A stretch of 12,213 bases of DNA from Holophagales bacterium UBA5066 (lineage in GTDB: Bacteria > Acidobacteriota > Thermoanaerobaculia > UBA5066). Location of the stretch: positions 1 to 12,213 of the forward strand of contig DIAY01000073.1 in NCBI GenBank assembly GCA_002414905.1. Reading direction: 5' to 3'. Position 1 is the first letter of the stretch. Each line of letters opens with the position of its first letter. Below the pieces are notes generated by a model. It was not told the origin of the DNA. It did no database searches and saw nothing but the letters and a program-made list of their open reading frames with translations. Positions 1 to 6,644 of this stretch are shown one piece after another. A program made the translations under genes and the position numbers.

Positions 1-2
1 GC

Positions 3-257
3 TGCCGGGACCATGACGGTTACCTCGCAGGGCGGGAGTGGACGGACGACGAGATGGCAAGGGGCGACGTGGTGCCGGAACGTTTCCAAGGAGGGTGGGA
101 CTACACCAGCCCGCCCGGCCGACGCCACTCGTCGTCGATGCTATTTCTTGACGGTGCCTTGCGTCGCGTTCTACGCTCGGCCGCTTCAGCGACTCTAACC
201 GTCGGTCATCGATCACCGGGACGGCCGTCGGCACTCATCGTCAGGAGGAGAAAGTGA
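3..257 (+). CDS. Possible C-terminal end of an EF-hand-like protein (partial, uncertain)
   Basis: This frame is open from the left edge to a TGA at 255-257. Its first residues read CRDHDGYLAGREW, which fits an EF-hand calcium loop at positions 3 (D), 5 (D), 6 (G), 8 (L) and 12 (E). Position 1 would be Cys instead of the usual Asp. Third codon positions are mostly G or C up to about base 135 and then become mixed, and the translation turns Arg/Ser-rich. The true gene may therefore end earlier through a frameshift, or the last 120 bases may be non-coding. The TGA overlaps the GTG start of the next gene (GTGA). A promoter-like element at 148-177 argues that the second half is intergenic. The family beyond the EF-hand resemblance is unknown. 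It could equally be chance. Confidence 0.3.
   Translation, partial: CRDHDGYLAGREWTDDEMARGDVVPERFQGGWDYTSPPGRRHSSSMLFLDGALRRVLRSAASATLTVGHRSPGRPSALIVRRRK
148..177 (+). promoter_or_regulatory. Candidate sigma-70-type promoter for the 254-649 gene
   Basis: TTGACG at 148-153 matches five of six bases of the -35 consensus. After an 18-base spacer it is followed by TACGCT at 172-177, which keeps the T, A and final T of the -10 box. The predicted start of transcription, near 184, leaves a leader of about 70 bases before the GTG at 254. The local composition is less GC-rich than the surroundings. The -10 match is weak, so this is a candidate only. Confidence 0.4.
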
Positions 258-649
258 GAAAGTTCCTCATCATCATGGCAGTTCTCGCCGTTGCAGCCTT
301 CTTCGGCTACAAGAAGCTCGATGGCCGGGCCCTCGAGGCGAACTCTCGAACCAGGGTCGAGAGCATGCTCAAGAATCTGCAGAGCGGCAGTCTGGCGGAT
401 GAGCAAGAGGCGATGGGCTACTGGCGGATCGGGCACCCCGAGGCAGCTTCTGAATCGAATGTGAACGCCTTCGCCCGGTTCCGAAACGAGGGCCCTCTGG
501 GAGAGGTGAAGTCCTTCGCCATCGTTTCCACGCAGCTGACCCCCGCCTCCAGCGCCACCGGCCGGTCCGTCGAAATCACCGTCGACGTCAACGGCAAGCC
601 CCTCCGCCTTCGCGCCCGTCACAAGGAGCCGCTCGAGTGGATTAAATAG
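254..649 (+). CDS. Small membrane-anchored or exported protein of unknown function
   Basis: This 131-residue protein has one hydrophobic N-terminal segment (about residues 4-18, preceded by Arg-Lys) that can serve as a signal anchor or an uncleaved signal. No lipobox or clear signal peptidase I site is visible. The remainder is a soluble, charged domain. It has a helical-looking stretch (about 25-55) and then a part rich in alternating hydrophobic residues (about 85-125), which looks like beta strands ending in a basic segment. The GTG start is chosen because AGGAGGAG lies at 243-250, just upstream. No family is recognised. It stands alone, with the next gene convergent, so the context gives no job. 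It is probably located in the periplasm or at the inner membrane. Confidence 0.7.
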   Translation: MRKFLIIMAVLAVAAFFGYKKLDGRALEANSRTRVESMLKNLQSGSLADEQEAMGYWRIGHPEAASESNVNAFARFRNEGPLGEVKSFAIVSTQLTPASSATGRSVEITVDVNGKPLRLRARHKEPLEWIK

Positions 650-853
650 ATTTCCTGCGAGTCGGCAAGGCATCGCTGCAATTGCCGCCTCGGCTGTGCA
701 GGTCCGCCCGGGCCCCTGACCGCTGATGCCCGCGGTGAGGTGCCCGGGAAAGCCTTCCTCGCGGTAACTCATCCGTGTGAGCCTCGGACCAGAAGGGTCG
801 CAGACCGATTGCCGAGCGGATCGAGCTCGTGCAGGCCACCCTGGACGGCCTCG
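650..853. other. Convergent intergenic region, no gene seen
   Basis: This gap lies between the end of the small plus-strand protein gene and the end of the minus-strand peptidase gene. It contains a weak structured segment, CCCGGGC at 707-713 with GCCCGGG at 742-748, enclosing a smaller CCGC/GCGG pair. There is no T-rich tail. It could help terminate both transcripts, but the arms are individually palindromic and the loop is long, so I do not call a terminator. Confidence 0.4.
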
Positions 854-2713
854 TCACCGGCTCGGCGACCGACGGCGTTCAGGAGCTCCGGGTGGCGCAG
901 CGGCCGGGGCGGACGGGTCCGTGAGCGGCGCGTCGAGCCGGAAGACCGGCAGGAGTCCGACGGACTCGTCCCAGTACGGCGTCCGCGAGTAGAAGAAGCG
1001 ATATCGTTCGCGTGCGTTCGCGGCGAACGCCGGGTCTTTCAGCTTCTCCGCCCACTCGGCCGCGAGCTTCGGGTCCTGCTTCAGCAGCGTCCCGGCGAGC
1101 GGGTCGAGGACGCGGGCATCGATGTATTCCTTGGTCTCGAGGGCGGAGGAGAGATCGCCCCAGGCAAAGAGCGAGTCGGGCCCTTCGGGCTCGAGGAGGT
1201 GCATGGCCACCGGGGCGAGGGGGTCGTCGAGCGCCACGTAGAGGGAGCCGGCCGGGACCGTCCGGGTCTCCGACGCCTTCGCAATCTTCGCGCTCACCCT
1301 CACGCGCCCCTGGTACCCAGCGCTTTCGAGCTTCGCGTCGCTCGCCCGGTAGGTGCCGACGCGGATGACCAGCGGCGTGCCGAGCTTCGTGAAGCGGATC
1401 CCGTGCGCGGACAGTTTTTCCTCGATGCGCGGCCAGCCTGCGGGGACGAGGTAGGCCGCCGGTCGCGGCGCCGTCACGGTGGCCTTCGCATGTCGATAGA
1501 CGGGCATCGGGATGCTCATCGGTTTCGAGGAGTCGTAGACGAGGCGCGGCCGCCCCGTGACGGGGGAGACGACCTGGGACCAGGCGAAGCCGAGAAAGTC
1601 GAGCTTTTCCGGTCTCGAGAAGTCGGTCACGGCGTCGAGGACGAAAGGCGTGCCGGCGGGCGCCGTGCGCGCGGCCGCGAGCGCGGCGGAGCGCGCGGCC
1701 TTCAGCGGCTCCGGCTCCCGCCCGACGCGGGAGAGGAGGGCCGAAAGGAAGGCCGCGTTCGCCCTGACCCTCTCGCCGTAGGGCTTCAGTGCGTGGTTCT
1801 CGACGAGGATCGAAGGGATTCCCCGGAGAGGCATGTAGCAGGTGGCGTAGCGGGGCGTGGAAGGGCCGAGGTCGATCCCCTTCGCCGGGTCGAGCGGGTC
1901 GACCCAGTCGATGTAGGGGGAGGTCTTCCAGCCGCCTTCCTCAACCTCGGCGAGGGCGGGAGGCACGACGGAGTCGAGCCAGGCGCGCAGGGGCTCCGCG
2001 GTGGCCGGCTCGCTCCCGAAGGCGACCGTCAGCGTGGGCTGGGCATCGGAGCCGTCGGTGACGTGGTCGTCGACGAAGAGGTCGGGGTTCCAGGCGGCGA
2101 CGAGGGAAAGAAGTGCACGGGTCTCGGGAGCATCGGCCTTCAGGAAGTCCCGGTTGAGGTCGTAGCCCATCGTCGTCGTCCGGAAGCCCATCCCGTCGAC
2201 GGGCCCGTCCTGGTTCGGGCGGTTCCACTTCGAGACCCGCTCGTGGCCGTCGACGTTGTAGATCGGGACGACGAGGAGCGTGAGCGTGTCGAGGAGGTCG
2301 GGGCGGTTCCCGAGTGCCATGTCGCGCAGGAGGATCAGGCACGCGTCCTTGCCATCAGGCTCTCCGGGGTGGATAGCGTTCAGGACGAGGACGACGGGCT
2401 TGCCCGCCTTCGCGGCCGCTTCCGGCGTGAAGGCCTTGTCCTTCGAGGCGACGAAGAGAGGCATGGGCCGCCCCTCGGCGGTCGTTCCGAAGAACGACAA
2501 CGAGAGATACGGAGAGGTCGCTTCGAGCCGCCGGAGGAACGCGAGCGTCTCCTCGTACGACGGCGTCCCGCGGAAGGCGTTCAGCTCGGCCTTCGTGTAG
2601 TGGTCGGGCGGGATCGGGACCTTCGGCCGCTCCTGGGCGCCCAGCGGCGATGCGAGGAAGAGGGCGAGGGCGGCGGGAATCGCGAGGGCGACGGTGGGGA
2701 AGGCCGGACGCAT
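854..2713 (-). CDS. Secreted M14-family zinc carboxypeptidase
   Basis: This 619-residue metallopeptidase of the M14 (carboxypeptidase A-like) family is expected to remove C-terminal residues from peptides outside the cytoplasm. Residues 1-27 form a signal peptide, with likely cleavage after LGA. The zinc-binding HxxE is HPGE (H115, E118) and the third ligand is H217 in DDHVTDG. NR at 187-188 matches the substrate-carboxylate-binding Asn-Arg of the family. The catalytic glutamate is most likely E305 in SILVENH. The catalytic domain spans about 35-335. A C-terminal extension of about 280 residues has no motif I can name and ends in a Pro/Ala/Arg-rich tail. No Shine-Dalgarno precedes the ATG. 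The gene is divergent from a TonB-like protein gene and close to a peptide transporter gene, which fits peptide scavenging. The family assignment is firm; the substrate is unknown. Confidence 0.93.
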   Translation of the reverse strand: MRPAFPTVALAIPAALALFLASPLGAQERPKVPIPPDHYTKAELNAFRGTPSYEETLAFLRRLEATSPYLSLSFFGTTAEGRPMPLFVASKDKAFTPEAAAKAGKPVVLVLNAIHPGEPDGKDACLILLRDMALGNRPDLLDTLTLLVVPIYNVDGHERVSKWNRPNQDGPVDGMGFRTTTMGYDLNRDFLKADAPETRALLSLVAAWNPDLFVDDHVTDGSDAQPTLTVAFGSEPATAEPLRAWLDSVVPPALAEVEEGGWKTSPYIDWVDPLDPAKGIDLGPSTPRYATCYMPLRGIPSILVENHALKPYGERVRANAAFLSALLSRVGREPEPLKAARSAALAAARTAPAGTPFVLDAVTDFSRPEKLDFLGFAWSQVVSPVTGRPRLVYDSSKPMSIPMPVYRHAKATVTAPRPAAYLVPAGWPRIEEKLSAHGIRFTKLGTPLVIRVGTYRASDAKLESAGYQGRVRVSAKIAKASETRTVPAGSLYVALDDPLAPVAMHLLEPEGPDSLFAWGDLSSALETKEYIDARVLDPLAGTLLKQDPKLAAEWAEKLKDPAFAANARERYRFFYSRTPYWDESVGLLPVFRLDAPLTDPSAPAAAPPGAPERRRSPSR

Positions 2714-2725
2714 TCCCGGAGGTTA
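2714..2725 (-). promoter_or_regulatory. Possible leaderless -10 box for the M14 gene
   Basis: On the minus strand TAACCT (2725-2720) is followed by six bases and then the ATG of the peptidase gene. No Shine-Dalgarno lies between them, and no convincing -35 is seen. The TANNNT pattern at this distance is what leaderless transcripts show in several GC-rich bacteria. Alone it is weak, but the same arrangement occurs at two other genes in this window. Confidence 0.28.
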
Positions 2726-2826
2726 GCGCGGTGCAGGGGCGGGCGGGTCGTCCGTTCGGCGCGGTATTCTTCGCAGGCGGGCCCCCTCGGGGGCACCACT
2801 CCCGCGAGAAGGAGCATCTGACCGCG

Positions 2827-3207
2827 ATGAAGCGCACACTCGTCGGCCTCCTCCTCTTTTCCATTTCAGCCCTCCCCGCGCTGGCCGCGGGACGCCCATC
2901 CCTGAACGTCTACTTCCAGTCGACCCTGAAGGACCCCGCCTACCAGAAGCAGGTTTTCCAGAAGGTCGCGGGCCTCTGGAAAGCGCCCTCCACGTTTCCG
3001 GCAGTGGGGAAGAAGTGCGTCGTCCAGGCCGTTATCAGCAGGGACGGACGGTTGCAGAACGCCCTCGTTTCGATGGAGTCGGGCGTGAAGGCGTGGGACA
3101 AGGCGGCCCTGGTGGCCGTCGAGAAGGCGTCGCCGTTCCCGCCGCTTCCCTCCTCGTACCCCCACAAGACCCTCGAAGCGCACTTCCACGTCGCGGTCGT
3201 TCCCTAG
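2827..3207 (+). CDS. Small exported protein with a TonB/TolA-like C-terminal domain
   Basis: This 126-residue protein has a signal peptide (residues 1-20, MKRT followed by a hydrophobic core, with cleavage near ALA-AGR). The rest is essentially one TonB C-terminal-type domain. The signature is CVVQAVISRDGRLQNALV, followed by a Ser/Gly-containing turn, WDKAALVAVEKASPFPPLP and a final beta strand (AHFHVAVV). That order is typical of TonB_C/TolA domains. The usual N-terminal transmembrane anchor and Pro-rich spacer of TonB are absent, so it cannot span the periplasm like TonB. An in-frame upstream extension to 2650 is rejected because it lacks a signal and antisenses the peptidase gene. GGAG at 2811-2814 lies 12 bases before the ATG. 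It is transcribed alone. The role is inferred as a periplasmic partner in envelope or transport complexes. Confidence 0.78.
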   Translation: MKRTLVGLLLFSISALPALAAGRPSLNVYFQSTLKDPAYQKQVFQKVAGLWKAPSTFPAVGKKCVVQAVISRDGRLQNALVSMESGVKAWDKAALVAVEKASPFPPLPSSYPHKTLEAHFHVAVVP

Positions 3208-3216
3208 CCTCGCGGG

Positions 3217-3246
3217 CCGCTCGGAGAGCCGCTTCTCTCCGTGCGG
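3217..3246 (+). terminator. Hairpin after the TonB-like gene
   Basis: CGGAGAG (3222-3228) pairs with CTCTCCG (3235-3241) across a six-base loop. After a T-T mismatch, CCGC (3217-3220) pairs with GCGG (3243-3246). The result is an 11-pair stem starting ten bases after the stop codon at 3205-3207. There is no T tract, so intrinsic termination would be weak. Confidence 0.45.
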
Positions 3247-3265
3247 GAGTGTCCCGGTCCCCGTG

Positions 3266-3271
3266 TAGAAT
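3266..3271 (+). promoter_or_regulatory. Candidate -10 box upstream of the OPT transporter gene
   Basis: TAGAAT at 3266-3271 matches five of six bases of the -10 consensus and stands out in GC-rich sequence. No recognisable -35 lies 16-19 bases upstream. It would give a leader of about 65 bases to the ATG at 3341, whose ribosome site is GGGAGG at 3325-3330. The same hexamer occurs upstream of the SDR gene at 9365. Confidence 0.4.
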
Positions 3272-3340
3272 CCGCGTTTGATGCGCTTGCGGCCCCGACC
3301 GTTCCAATTGAGAGCAGATCACGAGGGAGGATCTTCCTGA

Positions 3341-5389
3341 ATGAGTGAGAAACCGTTCCAGCCGTTCGTTCCGGCGAGCTCGACGATGTCGGAGTTCACC
3401 GGGCGGGCGCTCGTCCTCGGGCTCCTGATGGCCGTGATTCTCGGCGCGGCCAACGCCTATCTCGGCCTGAAGGCCGGGATGACGATCGCCGCGACGTACC
3501 CGGCCGCCGTTATCGGGATGGCAGTTCTCCGGATCTTCAAGGGATCCCTCCTGGAGGAGAACTTCGCTCGAACGGTTGGCTCCATCGGCGAGTCGGTCGC
3601 GGCCGGCGCCATCTTCACGATCCCGGCATTCGTCATCCTTGGGATGTGGAAGTTCAAGGGCTTCGACATCAAGGAGTACGGGGTCGCCACCGCCCTGATG
3701 ATCCTGGGTGGCCTCCTCGGCATCTTCTTCGTGACGATCCTGAGACGCGTCATGGTGGAAGACAAGGGACTCCCGTTCCCCGAGTCGGTCGCTGCGAGCG
3801 AGATCCACAAGGCGGGGCAGCGCGGGGCCGACGCCGCCATCCAGCTGTTCCGGGCGATGGGCGTGGGCGCGCTCATCAAGATCCTCGGCGACGCGGGCGT
3901 CTTCCGCGCCTCGAACGACTTCCAGGTCGGGGTCGGGAAGTTCAAGGAGAGCTTCGTGAGGCTCGGCCTCACTAAGGACGCGAACACCATCACCGCCGGC
4001 GGCGTGACGACGATTTCGGCTCCGGCCGCCACGCCCGCCTACATGGGCGTCGGCTACATCATCGGGCCCGAGCTCGGCGCCCTGAACTTCGCGGGCGGTC
4101 TCCTCGCCTGGGGGCTCTTCGTCCCGCTCCTCGTCTTCTTCCTCGGGCCCCACTACATCGACAAGTACACCGACGCCGCCACCGGCGTCCAGGACTGGGC
4201 CGGCCTCGCAGGCCACCTCTACCGCTACATCGTCCGGCCGATCGCCGTCGGCGGCATGCTCGTCGGCGCGTGCTTCACCCTCTGGAAGATGCGGAAAAAC
4301 CTCATCTCGGGCATCAAGCGCGGCGTGGCCGACGTGAAAAAGTCGGCGGCGGCGTCGGAGGCGACTGAGAGGACCGAGAAGGACCTCTCCTTCAAGGTCG
4401 TCCTGATGGGGATCGCGGCCGTCTTCGTTTTGATGGTCGCCCTCTACTACTACTTCACCGGTGTCCTCGGCGGCGCGCTGCTGGCGGCCGTCGTCATGCT
4501 CGTCACGGGCTTCTTCTTCGCGGCGGTCTCGGGGAACCTCGTCGGGCTGATCGGCTCGTCGAACAACCCGATCTCGGGCCTCACCCTCGCCACGACGATC
4601 GTCGCCGCCCTGACGATGGTCATCATCGGCGTCAAGGGCTCCCAGGGCGTCGCTGCGGTTCTCGCCGTCGCCGCGGTCGTCTGTGTCTCGTCCGCCGTTG
4701 CGGGCGAGATGCTCCAGGACCTGAAGGTCGGGCACATCCTCGGCGGTACCCCCTGGAAGATGCAGGTCGGCGACGTCATCGGCGTCGTCGTCGCCGGCGC
4801 CGTCATGTTCTTCCCGCTCTACCTCCTCCACACGTCGGACCTGGCGAGCAACCCCGGGATCGGCGGCTTCGGCGGCAAGAACCTCCCGGCCCCGCAGGCG
4901 GGCCTCATGGCGGCCCTCTCGCAGGGGATCGTCGGCGGCGAGATGGCCTGGCCGCTCGTCCTCGTCGGCATCGCGATGGGAATCACGCTCATCCTCGTGC
5001 GGGTCAAGAGCCCGATGCTCTTCTCGGTCGGCATGTACCTGCCGCTCGAGACGACGTTCGCCATCTTCGTCGGCGGTCTGATCCGCGGCTTCGTCGACAA
5101 GCTCGCCGGTAAACGCGACTACAACGCCGCCCAGAAGGCGCGGGTCGAGAACGCGGGCGTCCTGGCGGCGTCGGGCCTGATAGCCGGGGAGGCGCTCGTA
5201 GGTCTCCTCGTGGCGGGAGTGGTGGCCTTCCGCTCGGACAACACGTTCCCGACGATCGCCGCCTTCGCGCCGATCGCGCCGTGGCTCGCGATCCCGGTCG
5301 TCGCCCTCCTGGCGGCGTACCTGATCTACGTGCCGCTCGGCAAGGCGGGCTCGGCGGACGAGCCGGCCCCTCCGACGGCGATCATGTAG
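3341..5389 (+). CDS. OPT-family oligopeptide transporter
   Basis: This 682-residue inner-membrane transporter belongs to the prokaryotic branch of the OPT (oligopeptide transporter) superfamily. It has many hydrophobic segments, probably 14-16. The N-terminal block FTGRALVLGLLMAVILGAAN, then AYLGLKAGMTIAATYPAAV (about 19-57), and the block SSNNPISGLTLATT (S406-N408-N409-P410) are hallmarks of the family. Members import small peptides or metal-chelating peptide-like compounds with the proton gradient; the actual substrate cannot be read here. The charged loop at about 325-350 is likely cytoplasmic. The ATG is preceded by GGGAGG at 3325-3330, ten bases away. Length is typical of bacterial members. 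A strong hairpin follows the stop, so this is probably a single-gene transcript. The nearby secreted M14 peptidase suggests uptake of its peptide products, which is inference. Confidence 0.95.
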   Translation: MSEKPFQPFVPASSTMSEFTGRALVLGLLMAVILGAANAYLGLKAGMTIAATYPAAVIGMAVLRIFKGSLLEENFARTVGSIGESVAAGAIFTIPAFVILGMWKFKGFDIKEYGVATALMILGGLLGIFFVTILRRVMVEDKGLPFPESVAASEIHKAGQRGADAAIQLFRAMGVGALIKILGDAGVFRASNDFQVGVGKFKESFVRLGLTKDANTITAGGVTTISAPAATPAYMGVGYIIGPELGALNFAGGLLAWGLFVPLLVFFLGPHYIDKYTDAATGVQDWAGLAGHLYRYIVRPIAVGGMLVGACFTLWKMRKNLISGIKRGVADVKKSAAASEATERTEKDLSFKVVLMGIAAVFVLMVALYYYFTGVLGGALLAAVVMLVTGFFFAAVSGNLVGLIGSSNNPISGLTLATTIVAALTMVIIGVKGSQGVAAVLAVAAVVCVSSAVAGEMLQDLKVGHILGGTPWKMQVGDVIGVVVAGAVMFFPLYLLHTSDLASNPGIGGFGGKNLPAPQAGLMAALSQGIVGGEMAWPLVLVGIAMGITLILVRVKSPMLFSVGMYLPLETTFAIFVGGLIRGFVDKLAGKRDYNAAQKARVENAGVLAASGLIAGEALVGLLVAGVVAFRSDNTFPTIAAFAPIAPWLAIPVVALLAAYLIYVPLGKAGSADEPAPPTAIM

Positions 5390-5412
5390 CCTCGAATAAC
5401 CTCGTTCCGGTT

Positions 5413-5440
5413 GAAGGCCGCGGCGAAAGCCGCGGCCTTC
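5413..5440 (+). terminator. Perfect 12-bp hairpin with GAAA loop after the OPT gene
   Basis: GAAGGCCGCGGC (5413-5424) and GCCGCGGCCTTC (5429-5440) are exact inverse complements around a GAAA tetraloop. The stem starts 23 bases after the stop codon and is followed by GCGTTTCGTT, a poor T tract. The very stable stem, stable loop type and position make it a convincing terminator or transcript 3'-end stabiliser. Confidence 0.8.
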
Positions 5441-5646
5441 GCGTTTCGTTCCGACGGACGAGGCCTCCTCGACGATTCCCTGGCCCCGGCGCTCCCGTCC
5501 TCCATAGCGGAATACAGGTGCTACGGCTTCCTGTCGTTCCACGAGGTATCGGGGCCGGATGAGCCTTGTCCGTGAAGGGACGCATTGCCCCTCTCTGTGT
5601 CCTGGGATGGATCCCGGGATGCCCTTCCCCGTGGGAGACTCGCCGG
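5441..5646. other. Intergenic leader region of the CPBP protease gene
   Basis: This region of about 200 bases lies between the OPT terminator and the chosen start of the next gene. It contains a small palindrome, GGGAT-GG-ATCCC, near 5605. A possible longer reading of the protease from a TTG at 5566 would place 27 extra residues here. They lack a good ribosome site and look non-conserved. No promoter with both boxes is recognisable. Confidence 0.35.
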
Positions 5647-6585
5647 GTGAGCGACCTCCCCGATGCCTCCCTGTCCACGCCAACGGCTGCGGCGCCCGAT
5701 CCCGCCCGCGCCGACGCGGCCCGCAAGGGGCTCCTCGTCTTCTTTGCGATCGTCGCGCTCGGGACCGGCGTCTTCCAGGGACTGATCCTCCGGTCGGGGA
5801 AGCCGCTCGGCGAGAACCCGTGGCTCGTCTACGCGCTGATGTGGACGCCTGGGATCGCCTCGATCGTGGCGCGCCTCGTCTTCCGGGAGGGGTTTCGGGA
5901 CGTGTCGTTCCGCGTCGGCGGGGCCTCGGGATGGAAAGTGATCGGGCTCGGATGGGTCCTGCCTCCCGCCATCGGCTGCATCGCGTACGGGCTCGCCTGG
6001 GCGACGGGGCTCGCCCGGTTCGAGATTCCCGCGCTGGCCGGGGTGGGGCTGTCTGGGTTCGCGCCACCGGTGCGCTTCGCGATCCTCTTCGCCCTCTCGA
6101 TGACGCTCGTCTCGTTCCTTTCGTTCTTCTCCGCCGTGGGAGAGGAGATCGGCTGGCGCGGTTACCTCCTGACGCGGCTCGTGGAGGCGGAGGTGCCGCG
6201 GCCGGTGCTCCTGAGCGGGCTCGTCTGGGCGGTCTGGCACCTGCCGCTCGTCGTAAGCGGGCAGTACGCGGTGGGGCCGAGCCGGGTGCTGTCGGCGGTC
6301 GTCTTCGTCCTGACCGTCGTCGGGATCGGCTACGTGGCGGGATGGATGCGCCTGGCGACCGGGAGCCTCTGGCCGGCGGTCGTCTTCCACGCGGTGTGGA
6401 ATGCGGTCATCCAGGGAACGTTCGACACCTCGACGAAGGAGCCGTCGATCTGGGTCGGCGAGGCGGGAATCTTCGTCGCAGCGCTCGCTCTCGCCGCCGC
6501 GTGGCTCCTCGCGCGCAAACCGTACGGAGCGCGCCTGGCCCCGCGCGAGGAGCCCTTCGCGACGATCCCGGGTCTCGCCGGCTGA
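5647..6585 (+). CDS. CPBP-family intramembrane glutamic endopeptidase
   Basis: This multi-pass membrane protein of 312 residues belongs to the CPBP family (CAAX protease and bacteriocin-processing; Rce1-like). The motifs are in order. Motif 1 is EEIGWR (E166, E167, R171), where the glutamate activates water. Motif 2 is LVWAVWH, ending at H198, with Trp in place of the usual Phe. Motif 3 is FHAVWN (H248, N252). About eight hydrophobic segments follow a cytoplasmic N-terminal tail rich in Ala, Pro and Asp (1-27). The GTG at 5647 is chosen because GGGAG at 5633-5637 lies nine bases upstream; an upstream TTG at 5566 has no such site. Bacterial members cleave membrane-associated peptides or act in immunity and signalling, but the substrate is unknown here. 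No peptide precursor gene is visible next to it. Confidence 0.9.
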   Translation: MSDLPDASLSTPTAAAPDPARADAARKGLLVFFAIVALGTGVFQGLILRSGKPLGENPWLVYALMWTPGIASIVARLVFREGFRDVSFRVGGASGWKVIGLGWVLPPAIGCIAYGLAWATGLARFEIPALAGVGLSGFAPPVRFAILFALSMTLVSFLSFFSAVGEEIGWRGYLLTRLVEAEVPRPVLLSGLVWAVWHLPLVVSGQYAVGPSRVLSAVVFVLTVVGIGYVAGWMRLATGSLWPAVVFHAVWNAVIQGTFDTSTKEPSIWVGEAGIFVAALALAAAWLLARKPYGARLAPREEPFATIPGLAG

Positions 6586-6592
6586 AGGAGAG

Positions 6593-6636
6593 GCGGGGGG
6601 ACCGGCCACAGGTCCGGAGGGCCGTGGTCCCCCCGC
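6593..6636. terminator. Hairpin shared by the convergent CPBP and kbl genes
   Basis: GCGGGGGGACC (6593-6603) and GGTCCCCCCGC (6626-6636) are exact inverse complements of 11 bases. Inside, GGCC at 6604-6607 can pair with GGCC at 6620-6623. It occupies nearly the whole 59-base gap between two convergent genes, so it can end transcripts from both sides. Neither side has a clear T tract. Confidence 0.65.
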
Positions 6637-6644
6637 AAGAAAGG

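Noticed and set aside
707..748. CCCGGGC/GCCCGGG pair considered as a terminator
   Set aside because: The arms are self-palindromic, the loop is 28 bases, and there is no T tract.
740..2821. A 693-codon open frame antisense to the M14 peptidase
   Set aside because: It is Arg/Gly/Glu-rich with no motif, while the minus strand has a signal peptide and the full M14 catalytic set.
5566..5646. N-terminal extension of the CPBP protease from a TTG
   Set aside because: There is no clear ribosome site, whereas GTG at 5647 has GGGAG nine bases upstream.
3035..6067. A 1010-codon open frame antisense to the OPT and CPBP genes
   Set aside because: Its product is Arg/Asp/Glu/Gly-rich low-complexity sequence with no domain. 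The opposite strand encodes two clearly recognisable membrane proteins. Long antisense frames are expected at this GC content.
5521..6609. A 362-codon minus-strand frame over the CPBP gene
   Set aside because: It is a composition shadow; the CPBP motifs on the plus strand decide.
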